Shown: piece after piece, positions 1 through 12,800 of the stretch
Position numbering within the stretch: position 1 is the stretch's first letter
Layout: the number at the start of each line of letters is the position of its first letter
Source: Nymphaea colorata
Lineage: Eukaryota; Streptophyta; Magnoliopsida; Nymphaeales; Nymphaeaceae
DNA: 64,000 nt
Direction: 5' to 3'
NCBI RefSeq assembly: GCF_008831285.2
Contig: NC_045138.2
Coordinates: forward strand, 20,245,934 to 20,309,933
The notes under the pieces: generated by a model
Told to the model about the DNA's origin: nothing
The model's input: the letters and a program-made list of their open reading frames with translations, nothing else
The model's database searches: none
Program-made: the position numbers and the translations under genes

Positions 1-85
1 TGCCTTCTAGGCGTGGTAGTTCTAATCTCTTCAGCATCATGTTTATTTTGGCATTTACAATATGCGCCTCTGGTGTATGTTGCAG

Positions 86-945
86 GGAGTTTTGAAGGTG
101 AACCAGTATATTGAAGTTCGTCCGGGGATTGTTGCAAAGGATGAAACTGGCAATATGAGATGTACACCTATATACTCGAGAATAGTTTCGTTGTTTGCTG
201 AGCAGAACGAGCTGCAATTTGCTGTTCCAGGTGGACTTATTGGAGTTGGTACAACAATGGACCCTACTCTCACTCGTGCTGATAGGTTGGTTGGTCAGGT
301 CCTTGGGGAGGTTGGCTCGCTTCCTGAAGTCTATGTAGAGCTTGAGGTAAGGGCACCTTGCAGTTGCATTTGAATCTCCTTTGCTGATGTTTCCAATAGA
401 AAGTCAGAGACTGAGAAGCGTAGAGGAGCCTAGTTAGTGTTTCTTCATGGACATATCTTACGTTTTCATGAATATTCTAGTTCAAAATGCTCATTTATTT
501 TCATTGTTTGTTGCTTTGACATTAGCGATTAAGTTATGCAGACTGAAACTTTGGGTTGCTCATATGTCTGTTCTGTCCTTGAAGTCATTACTGTCTGTGG
601 TTTTAGTGGCAACTGGATTGATTGGTCCTGAACATTTTCCAGGTAAACTTCTTCCTTCTCCGGCGTCTGCTAGGGGTCAGGACAAAGGGCTCCGAGAAGC
701 AAGGAAAAGTAGCAAAACTGACCAAGGGCGAGATGCTGATGCTCAACATTGGCTCCATGTCAACTGGAGCTCGTGTAATTGCAGTGAAGAATGATCTTGC
801 CAAGCTACAGCTTACAGCACCAGTCTGCACAAGCAAAGGAGAGAAGATGGCCCTGAGTAGGCGTGTGGAGAAGCACTGGCGACTCATCGGATGGGGTCAA
901 ATCCAGGCAGGACTCACGCTCGACATCCCGCCCTGCCCCCTCTGA
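86..945 (+). CDS. Eukaryotic translation initiation factor 2 subunit gamma, C-terminal part (last two exons)
   Basis: Partial gene; the N-terminal GTPase domain lies left of the window. Two exons are visible: 86-346 (87 codons, after a TGCAG acceptor at 81-85) and 643-945 (100 codons plus TGA, after an AG at 641-642). The intron 347-642 is GT..AG in phase 0. The first exon reads [15 protein letters not shown] and continues through [20 protein letters not shown]. The second holds [11 protein letters not shown] and ends with [18 protein letters not shown]. These are hallmark segments of the EF-Tu-like domains 2 and 3 of eIF2-gamma. In the family, eIF2-gamma is the GTP-binding core of the cytosolic eIF2 complex that carries initiator Met-tRNA to the 40S subunit. 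Domains 2 and 3 contact tRNA and the alpha subunit. The reading frame is intact in the part seen. Confidence 0.95.
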
Positions 946-2633
946 AGATTGAAGAAAACCGGGAAAGTTTCATTTGTTTATTTGCAGAGAAAGAGTAAAG
1001 ATGTGGGCTGGCAGAGAGCTGCTAGGAACAATTTTTGTGAGATGGAGAAGAAAACCTGGGCTTAATTTTTATTACTACATTTCATGTTTGCGTGAAAGCT
1101 TTGACTTTGTCGGTGCCAGTTGAGATTTGGTGTATTCCATTATATTGATTTTTGAGTAATATCTGAGGACTGGTGTACTAATATTTTTGTAGATGTTCTG
1201 TCGTGTTTCTTGGTTCGTATAATCTAGTTTTGAACTGGTGACGAGTTGGCGAAAGCTCTATCAGTTTGTTTGTTTGTTTTTTTTTTTTTTTTGGGGGGGG
1301 TTCCATTTAACAGCTTACAGTGCACATAAGAGAGATGGTTCAATGAAGGAAATTCTAACTCGTCGTGCATGCTTTTGGTATTTTCTGCGTGTGTATTTGT
1401 TTTTCTTTTTTCATTTTCAAATGCTAAGGTTTTGATTATAGGAAGTCTCGGGTTTTTGCTCACATGTCGTCCCAAGGAAAGGATTTAGTTCTTTTCTAGC
1501 GGTTATATTTAATACCCAATAAGCTCGGCTCAGACATAGTGTTGTTATGATGACCGCCCTCAGAAGAGATTTAGGCCGCCCAACAAAGTTCACTGGCGTC
1601 TGCAGCACTTGACGAAACAAAGCGCTTTCGTCGTCATTTCATTGTTGTAAAAATTGGAAAAGTTAGTGTAATTTGGTGGCAAATTGATCCAATTCACACG
1701 CTGGTCTACTGTATTATAAACCGTTGCTTTTACAAATATTTTTCAAAGTTTTCTGATTTATTTTTATATATTTCTATTTTTGAAGACAAAAAGAATATAA
1801 TAACGTCGTTTTGCTAGTTGAAATTTGGAACGCCGGTTTGCCGATTCACCCTCGCTGATTCTATTCAATATCCCATTTTTATGACAACACTTCACCGTTT
1901 AGCTCGTCTCGTGAACATCCAGCCATTTCTTTGTAGGCGACAGTTGGACGCTGAGATCGTCTTCAGCGAGTCTTGGGAGCAAAGAATGTATAACGTAGGT
2001 GACAGAGCGGTGGCATGCAGCAAATGGCGGCCGACGCACAAAGCGAAGGATTACTTTTCAGAGTGGACATCCCGAAAAGCTCCTGCTGTTACGCTTTCCT
2101 AAAAATCTGCTGCCAACAACTAGAAGCCAAGAGCACTCGGTAGAATGCTAGCATGTCGAGGAGGCTGGAGAAGGTGAGAAAAGAATTAACTGGCGAGGAG
2201 AAGAGAGAGCAGCAAGGGTGGAGGACAAGCCAGGGCATGTGACAACGCTCACAAAGAAAACATAAATTTCTGGACGGTGGTCGACAGACTCTTTGAGCAA
2301 TAGTTAGAAAGGTGGAGGCCATGCCAGATTGATAGAAGGTGTTGAGATGACCAAGGAGCCAAGTAAATGCCCTCTCATCCTCGTAGAAGGCCCTGAGAAC
2401 CCGAGCGTCCCATGAAAGCTAAGGGACGGCCAGAGGTGGCCAGCACATAGGGCCATGGTTGGGGAGGTCACCAAGTCGAATGAAGAGGGGAAGGACGGTG
2501 GTTTCTCGATAGAGGCACCGGATTCCATTGTCGATGTAGAATCATCAATCAACCTGTCTTGAGCATAAAGTTACCCATCACAAAATGTTAGATCTCAGGT
2601 CCTTTTTTTGTTCCAATCACTCGCATAATTTTC
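946..2633. other. Intergenic: eIF2-gamma 3' region and PPR upstream region
   Basis: The first 250-300 bases are probably the 3' UTR of the eIF2-gamma gene. A long T tract followed directly by eight G lies at about 1268-1300. Short open frames occur on both strands between 1.8 and 2.55 kb, but none shows a recognisable domain or consistent coding character, so I call no gene here. Confidence 0.5.
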
Positions 2634-4492
2634 ATGATGGCCAAGAGTGCTTCAGTTTCCAAAATTCTCAAGCTCAAGAATCCAAAACTGTCTTTGTTAG
2701 AGACGTGTTCCGGTCTCGAACAACTGAAGAAAATTCATGGCCATATGATCAGAATGGGTCTCGTAGAAGATGCGTTTTGTGTCAGCCGACTGCTAGTCTT
2801 CTGTGCAATCCATGAGAATGGCTGCTTAGTTTATGCCAATCGCGTTTTCAAACAGATCAAGAGCCCAAATGTGTTTGTGTATAATGCCATGATCAGAGGG
2901 CATGCTTGTGGAAAGAAACCAGAAGTCTCACTTGGGTTCTACCGGCAACTGCTGAAACAGGGCTTACTACCAGACAATCTCACATTCCCCTTCTTGGTTA
3001 AGTCATGCACCCATCTTCAGTGTTTGGAGTTAGGGAGGGGGTTCATGGCCAAGTGATCAGACATGGTTTTGAGTTCGACGTCTACGTCCAAAATTCTCTG
3101 GTTCATATGTATGCTTCATGTGGTGATCTAGAGACAGCGCGGAAACTGTTTGAGAAAATTCGGCAATTAGACGTAGTATCTTGGAGCTCTATGATTTCTG
3201 GTTACAACAGATTTGGAGACGTCACATCTGCGAGGGAGTTGTTCGATAAAATGCCTGACAGAAACGTGGTAACATGGAGCATAATGGTTGCGGGATATGC
3301 TCACAATGGCCGCTTTGACAAAGCATTAGAAATCTTTCAGCTACTTCAAGAAGAGAATGTGCAGGCTAATGAAGCGGTCATGGCCAGTGTCATTGCTTCC
3401 TGCGCCCATCTCGGGGCCCTGGATCAAGGTAAGAAGGCCCATGATTATGTTATCAGAAACAAGCTCTCTGTTACTTTAAATCTTGGGACTGCACTTGTTT
3501 ACATGTACGCGAGATGTGGGAGCATTGACAGGGCACTGCAAGTGTTTCATGACATGCCTGATCAAGATGTTCTCAGCTGGACGGCAATGTTAAGTGGCCT
3601 GGCTATGCATGGTCATGCAAGAAGGGCAATCGAGTACTTCTATGAGATGCTGAGAGCGGGGTTTAGACCAAGGGATGTCACATTCACTGCAGTTTTATCG
3701 GCTTGCAGCCATGGAGGATTGGTCGAGAAAGGCTTCGAACTTTTTGAAAACATGAAAAAGGAATACAGTATTGAGCCAAGGATGGAGCACTATGGATGCA
3801 TGGTGGATCTGCTTGGACGTGCAGGAAAGCTAGATGAAGCTGAAGGTTTTATACATGGAATGCCATTGGAGCCGAGTGCGCCCATTTGGGGTGCCCTGCT
3901 TGGTGCTTGTCGAATTCACAGGAATGCAGAAATGGGAGAGAGAGTGGGTAAAAAACTATTGGAGTTGATGCCAAACCACAGTGGGTACTATGTGCTATTA
4001 TCAAACATATGTGCTCGTGCCAACCACTGGGATAATGTGATCAAGTTGAGGGCAAAAATGAAGGAAATTGGGGTGAAGAAATCACCAGGCTTTAGCCTGA
4101 TAGAGCTGAATGGAGTGGTGCATCGATTTACAATTGGAGATGTCTCTCATCCTGAAATTGCCAAGATTAAGGCAATGTGGGAAGAAATAGTCCGCCAGAT
4201 ACGTGCAGCCGGATATGTAGAAGATACATCAAATGTTCTGTTCGATGTAGATGATGAGGAAAGAGAGAGCTCACTTGCTAGGCACAGTGAGAAGCTTGCA
4301 ATTGCATTTGGTTTGATGAGGTCAGGCAAGGGGACCACCATCCTGATTGTAAAGAACCTCAGGGTGTGTGAAGACTGCCACACAGCATCCAAGTTTGTGT
4401 CAAAGGTCTTTGAAAGGGAGTTGATTGTGAGAGACAGGAATAGGTTTCACCATTTCAAGGATGGTGCCTGCTCCTGTATGGATTACTGGTGA
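2634..4492 (+). CDS. Pentatricopeptide repeat protein, PLS class with E/E+ and DYW domain (frameshifted here)
   Basis: Intronless gene, about 619 residues if the break is ignored, typical for PLS-DYW proteins. Segments such as NAMIRG, DVVSWSSMISGY, DVLSWTAMLSGLAMHG and ACSHGGLVEKG are PPR repeats. Then comes the E region (APIWGALLGACRIH...), and the DYW domain ends CSCMDYW. The deaminase-like signature is present: HSE at 4283-4291 and CEDC with cysteines at 4367 and 4376. Family members bind organelle transcripts and carry out C-to-U editing in plastids or mitochondria; which organelle or target is not evident. The frame starting at ATG 2634 runs to a stop at about 3056, while the rest is in the +1 frame (open from 3005). 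Homology switches frames at the G5 run 3037-3041, as if one G were missing (LELGR then GVHGQ). This is either an assembly or sequencing slip or a real null allele. ATG 2634 is the first in-frame ATG and is followed by another at 2637. Confidence 0.9.
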
Positions 4493-6282
4493 CCCAGTGG
4501 GTTAGAGTGTTTTCCTTTTCCCTGCTGTTGATGAACCTGAGCTTGGACAGATCCTTACCATATGATGCATGCCAATATTGAACTTCAAACTCTTAACTAG
4601 GATCATGCAGAGTATAGCTTCATGGATCTGTTTCTAAGTTTTTTTCATCAATTCTTGTGAGATAATGCTTGTCATACATATTCTATTTATTGTGTTCAAT
4701 TCTTGAGGGTTCAATATCTGACATCCTCTTTTATTGCATTATGAACGAACCATTATTTAGCTTTTCCCAATTATTTGAATTTTTTAAATATTGTCAAGAA
4801 ATCTCTCCTGAACAACATATCAACTTTAGCACATACAACGATTGAATCAGGGCCTACTTGATATGAATTAAGATATGTAGCTTACAACATTTTCCTTAAC
4901 TGTTCTCTGTATAGGTATCTCAAGTCTCAAACCATTACTTTTAGAATTCAATTCTCGCATCCAAATATCACAGTCTCGATGAATTTCTTCCATGTCTAGA
5001 TGTACTGTACTTTTAATCAGCGTCCAAATTGAATCAGGTGATGTTGCTCATTCCTTATTTATCAATAAAAAGATGTGTATATTGAATTTATGTTCTTTGT
5101 TTATCATATAGTCATTTGGATAACCATGTAACTTGTGACTGACACGCAGACCTTGGCACTTGTGAATTCTTTAGAAAGAGCTGATCAGAGATTAAATAAA
5201 GTGAGCACTTGTTGAGCTACCTGTCATGCTGATTTCACAAAACAAGAGCATCACTGTACCTTTCCAAACTAGCGGTAATTCACACTTAGTTTGATGATGT
5301 GATCTGGATTTGTGCCAAACTCAACCAGAACCATTTCTTGCAATTGGAAGCCCCCACTGCAAGGCCACCAGTCATCATGCTGCTCACAGTGACATGGGAA
5401 GTGCGTGTCAAACCATGCTAATCGCAGTTCCATCATATTTTGAGATTAAAGGAATCATAATCAAAGTATTGCCAAATTGAAGACACAACTAATGACAAGC
5501 TCCCTGCTTTAATTCTAAAGTACTGAACAAGGTAAAATGCATTGGATGATCTTTCATTTCATGTCTCCATTCAAACCTGGACAGAAAAAAAAAAATCCAA
5601 TGATATCAAGTATTGAACAAGGTAAAATGCATTGGTCGCTGTGCAAATATCATCAGCTTTATAGAAAAAAATTATTTATCGTGAATTCTGTCATCTACCA
5701 AACTTGGTAGGAATCATCTGTCGTTCAAATCTCAAGGAAATCAGATGATAGAGACTGCAGTCGCGAGATCCTATCTCCCTCTATTGATGGTAGCGGTGGA
5801 GGCAGTTACGGCAGGTTAAGCTGTCGTGTTACGACAGGTTAAGTTGCCGTAAAAGAAAAATCATCACGACGGCTTTCCTGTTGTCGAATGCGAGTGGCTC
5901 CTCCGCTCTAAAATACCAGGTTGTCGCGACGACCAGTTTATCTTTTTTTATGGTAATTCTTTCATGCTATAAAATTATGGTAAAAGCTGTCGAAAGCCGT
6001 CGATCTACTGAACTGTCACTCACCCTTCAGTTCATACTTACATATTCCATCGCAATTCAAGCAAAATCGAAGGGTATCTCATTATGAAACTTCTCATTGA
6101 GTTTTCATGCATCTGCTAATAGTGATTTACAAATGAAGGCATACTATGATCATTCAGATTCAGCAAGTTCACTCATCTCACGAAAATCTGTCATGCGATA
6201 TCTCATATCTTTGGATAATAGTCGTCTTCCATGGAAGACAAGTAAACATAGTAGCGTCTCTCGTGTCCCATTACGCAGAATT
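4493..6282. other. Intergenic, no gene seen
   Basis: Probable PPR 3' UTR, then AT-rich sequence without recognisable coding content. Around 5800-6010 there are several short GC-richer motifs of the type acggcaggttaagctgtcg / gtcgaaagccgtcg, possibly remnants of transposon subterminal repeats. A short string near 5522-5545 (tgaacaaggtaaaatgcattgg) recurs near 5614. Confidence 0.4.
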
Positions 6283-6500
6283 CAGAAAGCTACCCATCAC
6301 AGAATGTTTGATCTCCTATCAGTCTATTTTTCAATTACTCGAAATATATAAATTTCGTAATGATCAAGCCGAGCTACTTCATTTCGTAATGTGCAGAAAG
6401 CTCCGTTTGCCTTCGTTAGATTCGTATTCCTGCCTCGCGAAAGTGAAAGAAAATACATGGCCATGTGATCAATGGCTCTTTATAATGTGCACAAATGGAG
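6283..6500 (+). pseudogene. Degenerate duplicate of the 5' end of the PPR gene
   Basis: This stretch aligns in order with the PPR gene 5' region at about 2570-2760. The string acccatcacagaatgtttga followed by tctc matches acccatcacaaaatgttaga followed by tctc at 2573. Next is a caattactcg block against caatcactcg, then ttcgttagattcgtattcc against ttgttagagacgtgttcc. Last is gaaagaaaatacatggccat against gaagaaaattcatggccata. The coding frame is not kept. It is a partial and much diverged copy of the start of the neighbouring gene, downstream on the same strand. Confidence 0.5.
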
Positions 6501-6951
6501 ATCAGGTTACTTTAATAATGTGAGCCACAGCTAGAGTTCGATGCTAGAGTTCGAGGTAAGCGGGAGACTCACCACCCAGCAGACAGTGGGAGTTCCCATC
6601 TACCCTTTGGTCTCCACAAGGTGTAGGTCTGCTGTTTATATTTTGGGTTACAATTTCCGTAACACTTTCAACTTGCATTAGCTTCCTTTTTTTTTATGAT
6701 ATTCGTTGGTCAGTAGCTTTCTTTTTATGATACTCGTATGTCAGTAGCTTCCTTTCTATGATACACATTCGAAATAAATACTAGTTGTCTACTAATCCTC
6801 ACCCTGTCCATTGCACCAACCCCTTCCGAACCACTACTATACACTGACATTGAAATAAATGAATCTGTTGTGACTGTGTAAAATGGGCCACAACTTGATC
6901 CTCTCTCTCTCCAATTAAGGTGTACCGACACTGAACTCGTCGGGTTTGAAG

Positions 6952-9830
6952 GTTGGAAGTCCAATGCTACTAGCCCTACCACTGGAACTCTTGTTGGTGC
7001 TAAAATGAGATTCGATTTTTTAGAACAAGACAACCCATTTTAGTGACTCTTTAAACAGTCAATGCCATTTGAGCTTTGCTATGTGCTAGTTCACAACCCA
7101 ACTACTATTAACTAAATTAGCATCTTATAAGTTTCAGAATATTTGGAAGTGACTGATACCAAAATGAGCCCCAAGGGGTGTAGCGTGTTTGCTCGGCTTG
7201 AGTGGCACTGGTGATGCATTAGTGACACTCGAGTTGAATGGTGTACCATAAAACCACCCAATTTCTAACACAACTCGAGATCCTGGATGCAGAGAGAAGG
7301 AAGGAGCATTTTGGTCTCTCACTCAAGTGGTGGGATGTACTCTTATCACCGGAATAATACCAGAAATGAGTCTTGTCCAAATTCATTTTTGGCAAAACCT
7401 GTTTCTTTAAGTTATATTCACAAAAACCAAAATGTTTGAACCTACTACCCAAACATAAAATCTATTTTTTTTCAAAAACTGATTAAAAAAATAGTTTTTT
7501 ATAAAACTAGTTTTTTCACAAAACCTTTTCTTTTTTAACATTTCTCACATCACTAAATATCATATTCTTCTTAAGTAGCTAACATTATAAATTATAAAGG
7601 TATTTGATAAAAAAACATTTGGGATAGATGTTCTTTGAATACATGATCTAAAAACCCTTTATGTTTTGTTGCAAGAAAAACGGTATAATTACAGATATTG
7701 TTTCTAAATCTAACAATCAAATGCTGGACATGACCACACCATGTTCCTCGAAACAAATATGGCACTTTCAGGGGGTTTAATTTAATATGTATAAAAAATT
7801 TAAAAATTTCTATTTCAGTTCTTGTTAAAATTTTGAAACCATAGTTTAGCTCCTGGGACAAAAATTCTTGGCTCTGCCCCTGGACACTTTTGCCTTATCT
7901 ACAAGTTAAAAGTTAGAGTAGATGATCGTCCTTGAAAGCAACGTTCTTTGTATCTCTACACCATCCCACAAATTATTATCACGAGGTTGACCATCCCACA
8001 AATTATTATCACGAGGTTGATCATCAGATACAACAGCCAAAGCACCAAACCATGATAATTAAGTCCACTCTCACATATATCGCAATATTTTTGAAAATAT
8101 CGTGATATTAACATCAAAAATAAGAAGAAGGAAAAAAATTGTGATATTTAGAAAAAAAGGGAAAAATAATTTTTTGCATTATTATACATTTTTTCCCAAT
8201 TTTTTTTCATTTTTTATTTTTTAGCATGATATTATCATGGATTTAAATATAAACTTATTTTTGTCATTTTTATTATCATTAAAACATTCCTTTTATCACT
8301 TTGATATAGTTTCATTTGTTTTCCTATTAGTTTCTCACATTTATACACAACTTTTTTATTTTTTAAAGTTTTCCCAAAATTTTCTTAAAAAAACAACTTT
8401 GCCATTAAAAACCCGAAAACAATATTTGTGATAATCTCAACCTTCAAAAAGCAGGAGAGTAGATGGGCTCAATGTGAACGGTTTGAAATATTGCAATCAG
8501 AAGAAGCCAGTCTTAAGATCAGCATCTTAAAAGATTTACCTTTCATGAATACTTTCTTCTTAGATTTTCGTGGATTGGTTGCTTGGGTTGTTCATCTAGG
8601 AAGCATGTTGTTCCCTAGAAACGGTTGTGATGTCATTTTCCGGGGAAGTTACTTGGTAATTTCGTCCATATCGGCTGCTAAGTTTACTAATCAATTTTCT
8701 CATTTGCTTCGAGAAGGGGAGGAAGTTGATTATTCTCGGCTGGTAGATCAGCTGGCCTTTTGGCAGCTTCAAGAACCATGCTGACGTTAAAGGGAAACCT
8801 GGATATTTTTTCAAAATACGGTTTTCGTGGGCACTACTCTTCTTGACTCTAAACCATATTCACAAAAAATGCATTTAAAAAAAAAGGTATAAAACCTGAT
8901 AATAAGTTTGCCCTTGAAAATTTAAGCAAAATGCCTTTTTTAAAATGCCAAAACAAAGGAAAAAAAAAACTATGAGAAGTTCATCCCTACTGCCCGAAGC
9001 GAAGCTCAGAGAGGTCCTGAGCTATGTCGGCATCAGCGGTGCACCCTTCAACTTAAATGTTGTGTCCTACCACTTTAAGATGTAGGAGCATAGCGCCACA
9101 GAAATCGAACAATTACACTTGTGAAAACCTTGTCATTTAAAATACGAAATTTTTTTTTGCAGCTGCGTTGCAAACGGTAGTCGGTAATACGCGAGTTGAA
9201 ATGAGTAACTTTAAATTCACCCAAAACCTCATGCAGCCTTAAACACTAGAAGCAGGAAGAAAAAGGAAAAGACCTCAGTTGCTTCCAAACAAGGGTGACT
9301 TTCTTAAACTCTACTTTATAAGACACTTCTTTAATTGCAAAATTGAATATAGAAATATAAGATATCTCCATCTCTCGATATCATTTTCCGTGGATCGAGT
9401 CCCTCATCACAGGATGATCACCTGCAAAAGCAATCACACAAGTGTCAAGTTTGTATTTCTATTGATGTAATTGAATATCAAAATCTTGGCCTAGTCCAGA
9501 ATTATAAATCTTAAACCAAGCTCAGTTGAGCATTTAAAATTTGTGAATCGTGATCTAAGTTTGCTTTAGTTTTGAAGTTTAACAAGCATAGACCTTAAGG
9601 GTGAGGTTACTAATCACGGCGTTTTATGAGATGAAGAAGGTGATTAAATCTCACGTCGAAAAGGTGGTTTTCTGACACTAATGTGACAATGAGAAAAACA
9701 AAGGTGAGTCTCAAGTCAATGAGAGTGCATGATGCATTTATGTGAGCGGACATAATTGTCAAGGAATGAACATTGCAAATTGCCGGTGCGTAGCTTCCAA
9801 CTACGAACTAGCTCTCATGTACGCACCAAA
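6952..9830. repeat. Large tandem repeat, copy I
   Basis: This segment recurs head-to-tail in the following 4.2 kb in the same order. Anchors: gttggaagtc (6952 against 9832); acaagacaacccattttagt (7025 against 10216); the block aaaaagcaggagagtagatg (8443 against 11476); cttaaatgt..cctaccactttaa (about 9050 against 12080); ccttaaacactagaagca (9238 against 12272); and the catcacaggatgatcacctg block (9405 against 13590). No complete protein domain is seen. It contains a perfect 30-bp tandem doublet at 7961-8020 and a 118-codon open frame at 8428-8784 of unknown meaning. Confidence 0.8.
7961..8020. repeat. Perfect 30-bp tandem doublet
   Basis: The unit begins ccatcccacaaattattatc and ends acgaggttga. 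It occurs at 7961-7990 and again at 7991-8020 without a mismatch. The corresponding place in copy II (about 11,005-11,035) has a single unit, so the doubling happened after the two large copies separated. Confidence 0.9.
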
Positions 9831-12800
9831 GGTTGGAAGTCTAGCTCTACTAGTGGAACCCTTGTTAGTGCTAAAACGAGATTTGATTTTTTATATGGTC
9901 ACAAAAAGCATGTATGGGTACTATAGGGCAAACAATTTCTCGAGTATAATACGGCAAAGTTGTATATCTTAAGAAAATCTCAGCAAATTTTTTTAAAAAT
10001 TGAAACATTTAATAAAATTTGAAAATTATAAAAAATAAAAATCACAAAAAATATAAAAAAACGCAAAAAATGCTTATAATATGCATTTTTTTACGTTTTT
10101 TTTTTAATTTTTTGGCATTTAAAACAAACATGTTTTTTCACGTTTTATATGGTTGACTATTTTTTGGCATATTATACGTGTTTTTTTTCAAATAAAACTC
10201 ATTTTTTAATTTTTTAAAACAAGACAACCCATTTTAGTAACTCTTTAAATAGTCAATGCAATTTGAGCTTTTCTATGTGCTATTTCACAATCCAGCTACT
10301 ATTAACTAAATTAGCATCTTATAAGTTTCGGAATGTTTGGAAGTGAATGATACCAAAAGTAAGCCTCGAGGGGTGTAGCATGCCCGGTCGGCTTGAGTGG
10401 CACTAGCGATGCGTTCATGACACTTGAGTTGAAGGGCATACTATAAGATCACCCAAGTCCTAACGCAACTCCAGAGATCCTGGTGGAGGTGGGAAGGAGG
10501 GGGCATTTGGGTCTCTCACTCGAGTCTTGGGATTTCTTTTAATACAAAAAATGAGTTTTGTCCAAATTCATTTTTGGCAAAACCTGTTTTTTAAAGTGAT
10601 ATTCACAAAAGCAAAAATGTTTGGTCCTACTACCCAAACACAAAATCTAGTTTTTCAAAACTGATTAAAAAATTAATTTTTTATAAAACTAGTATTTCAC
10701 AATTTTTTTTTTACATTTCTCACATCAATAAATATCAGATTCTTTGTAGGTAGCTAACGTTATATATTATAAAAGTATTTGATAAAAAAACATTTGGGAC
10801 GGATGTTCTTTGAATATATGATCTAAAAAACCTGTATGTTTTGTAGCAAGAAAAACGGTATAATTATAGATATTGTTTCTAAATCTAACAATCAAACGCT
10901 GAACACCATGTTCCTCGAAACAAATATGGCACTTTTGTCTTCTCTACAACTTAGAAAGCTAGAGTAGATGATCGTCCTTGGAAGCAACCTTCTTTGTATC
11001 TCTACACCATCCCACAAATTATTATCACCTGGTTGATCATCATATGTAATTGCCAAGCAGCCAAACCACCGAACCATGATAATTAACCAGTGTCACATAT
11101 ATCACAATATTTTTGAAAATATCGTGATGTTGACGTCAAAAATAATAAAAAGGAAAAAAATTGTGATATTTAAAAAAAAAAGAAAAATATTTATCGCACT
11201 ATTATCACATTTTTTTCCAATTTTTTCATTTTTTAGCATGATATTATCATGGAATTAAATACAAACTTATTTTTGTCATTTTTATTATCATTAAAACATT
11301 CCTATTGTCACTTTGATATAGTTTTATTTATGTTTTCTTATTATTTTCTCACATTTATACTTAACTTTTGTATTTTTCAAAATTTTTTGAGTTTTTCCCA
11401 AAATTTTCTCAAAAAAAAAAAAACAATTTTGCTATTAAAACCCCGAAAACAATATTGGTGACAATGTCAACCTTCAAAAAGCAGGAGAGTAGATGGGCTC
11501 AATGTGAACGGTTTGAAATATTGCAATCAGATTGCAGGGGAGAAGCCAGCATTAAGATCAGCATCTTAAAAGATTTGCCTTTCATGAATAGTTTCTTCTT
11601 AGATTTTCATGGATTGGTTGCTTGGGTTGTTCATCTAGGAAGCATAGAAACGGTTGTGGTGTCGTTTTCTAGGGAGATCACTTTGTAACTTCGTCCATAT
11701 CGGCTGCTAAGTTTACGAATCAATTTTCTCATTTGCTTGGAGAAGGAGAGGAAGTTGATCATCCTCTCCTGGTAGATCCGCTGGCCTTTTGGCAGCTTCA
11801 AGAATCAGGCTGACGTGGGTATTTTCTAAAAATACGGTTCTCGTGGGCAGTACTGATCTTGACTGCAAACCATAGTCACAAAAAACACATTTAAAAAAAA
11901 TACGTATAAAACTCAATAATAAGTTTGCCATTGAAGACTTCAACAAAATGCCTTTTCCAAAATGCCAAAAAAATAAAAAAAGCAAAGAAAGGTTCATCCC
12001 TACTGCCCCCACCCCCAATTCTTTATATCTCTGGGGTCCTAAGCTGCATCAACATTAGTGATAGCAGTGGTGCATCCTTTAACTTAAATGTCACATCCTA
12101 CCACTTTAAAATATAGAAGCATAGTGTCACGGAAATCAAACTATTATACTTGTGAAAAACCTTGTCATTTAAAATGTGAAAACAATTTTTGTAACTATAC
12201 TGCAAACCGTGGTCAGTACTACGCTAGAGTTAAAAGGAGTAACCATAAGTTCATCTAAGGCCTGATGCAGCCTTAAACACTAGAAGCATGAAGAAAAAGA
12301 GAAGGTCACTTTCTCAAAACTCTGTTGATCAATTCTCTAGCATCGCACTGTAGAAAATATCATATTATATCAGTCTACATCAGTAACGAAAAAGCTCCCA
12401 AAATTAGAGCAGAGCCCAAGACTGTACATCCAGGGTAGAGCCAAGGTAGGGCCCGCATGGACCCTGGCCTCACCTAAAAAAAAATTTAAAATAATACATA
12501 TAAATTTTAAAAATTTCACTTGTTTTACATAAAAAGTTTGAAAAATGATATTTCGGCTTTAGTCAAAATTTAAAAACTTTAATTCGGCCCGTTTCATGAA
12601 AAATTTATGGCTCTACCTTGTGAACATCACTCTTTTTGAATCCTAACTTTAAGTTAATATAATATTAGTCGTCAATTTGTTTTTCCTTTTGGCAACAACC
12701 ACGAATCACAGGGTGACGTCAATGAAAGATTTCCAAGAAAGAAAGCAAACCATGTACAATTTGCTCTTGAAGTTCAATTACCAGAAAACCTGCAATTCTC

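Noticed and set aside
1818-2552. Short open frames on both strands between eIF2-gamma and the PPR gene
   Set aside because: No domain, no codon bias, and several begin at non-ATG codons. Not supported as a gene.
8428-8784. 118-codon open frame shared by repeat copies I and II
   Set aside because: Copy II (11,460-11,815) has a frame-changing insertion and altered end, and conservation is no higher than in adjacent non-coding sequence. It is treated as repeat sequence, although capture of a gene fragment cannot be excluded.
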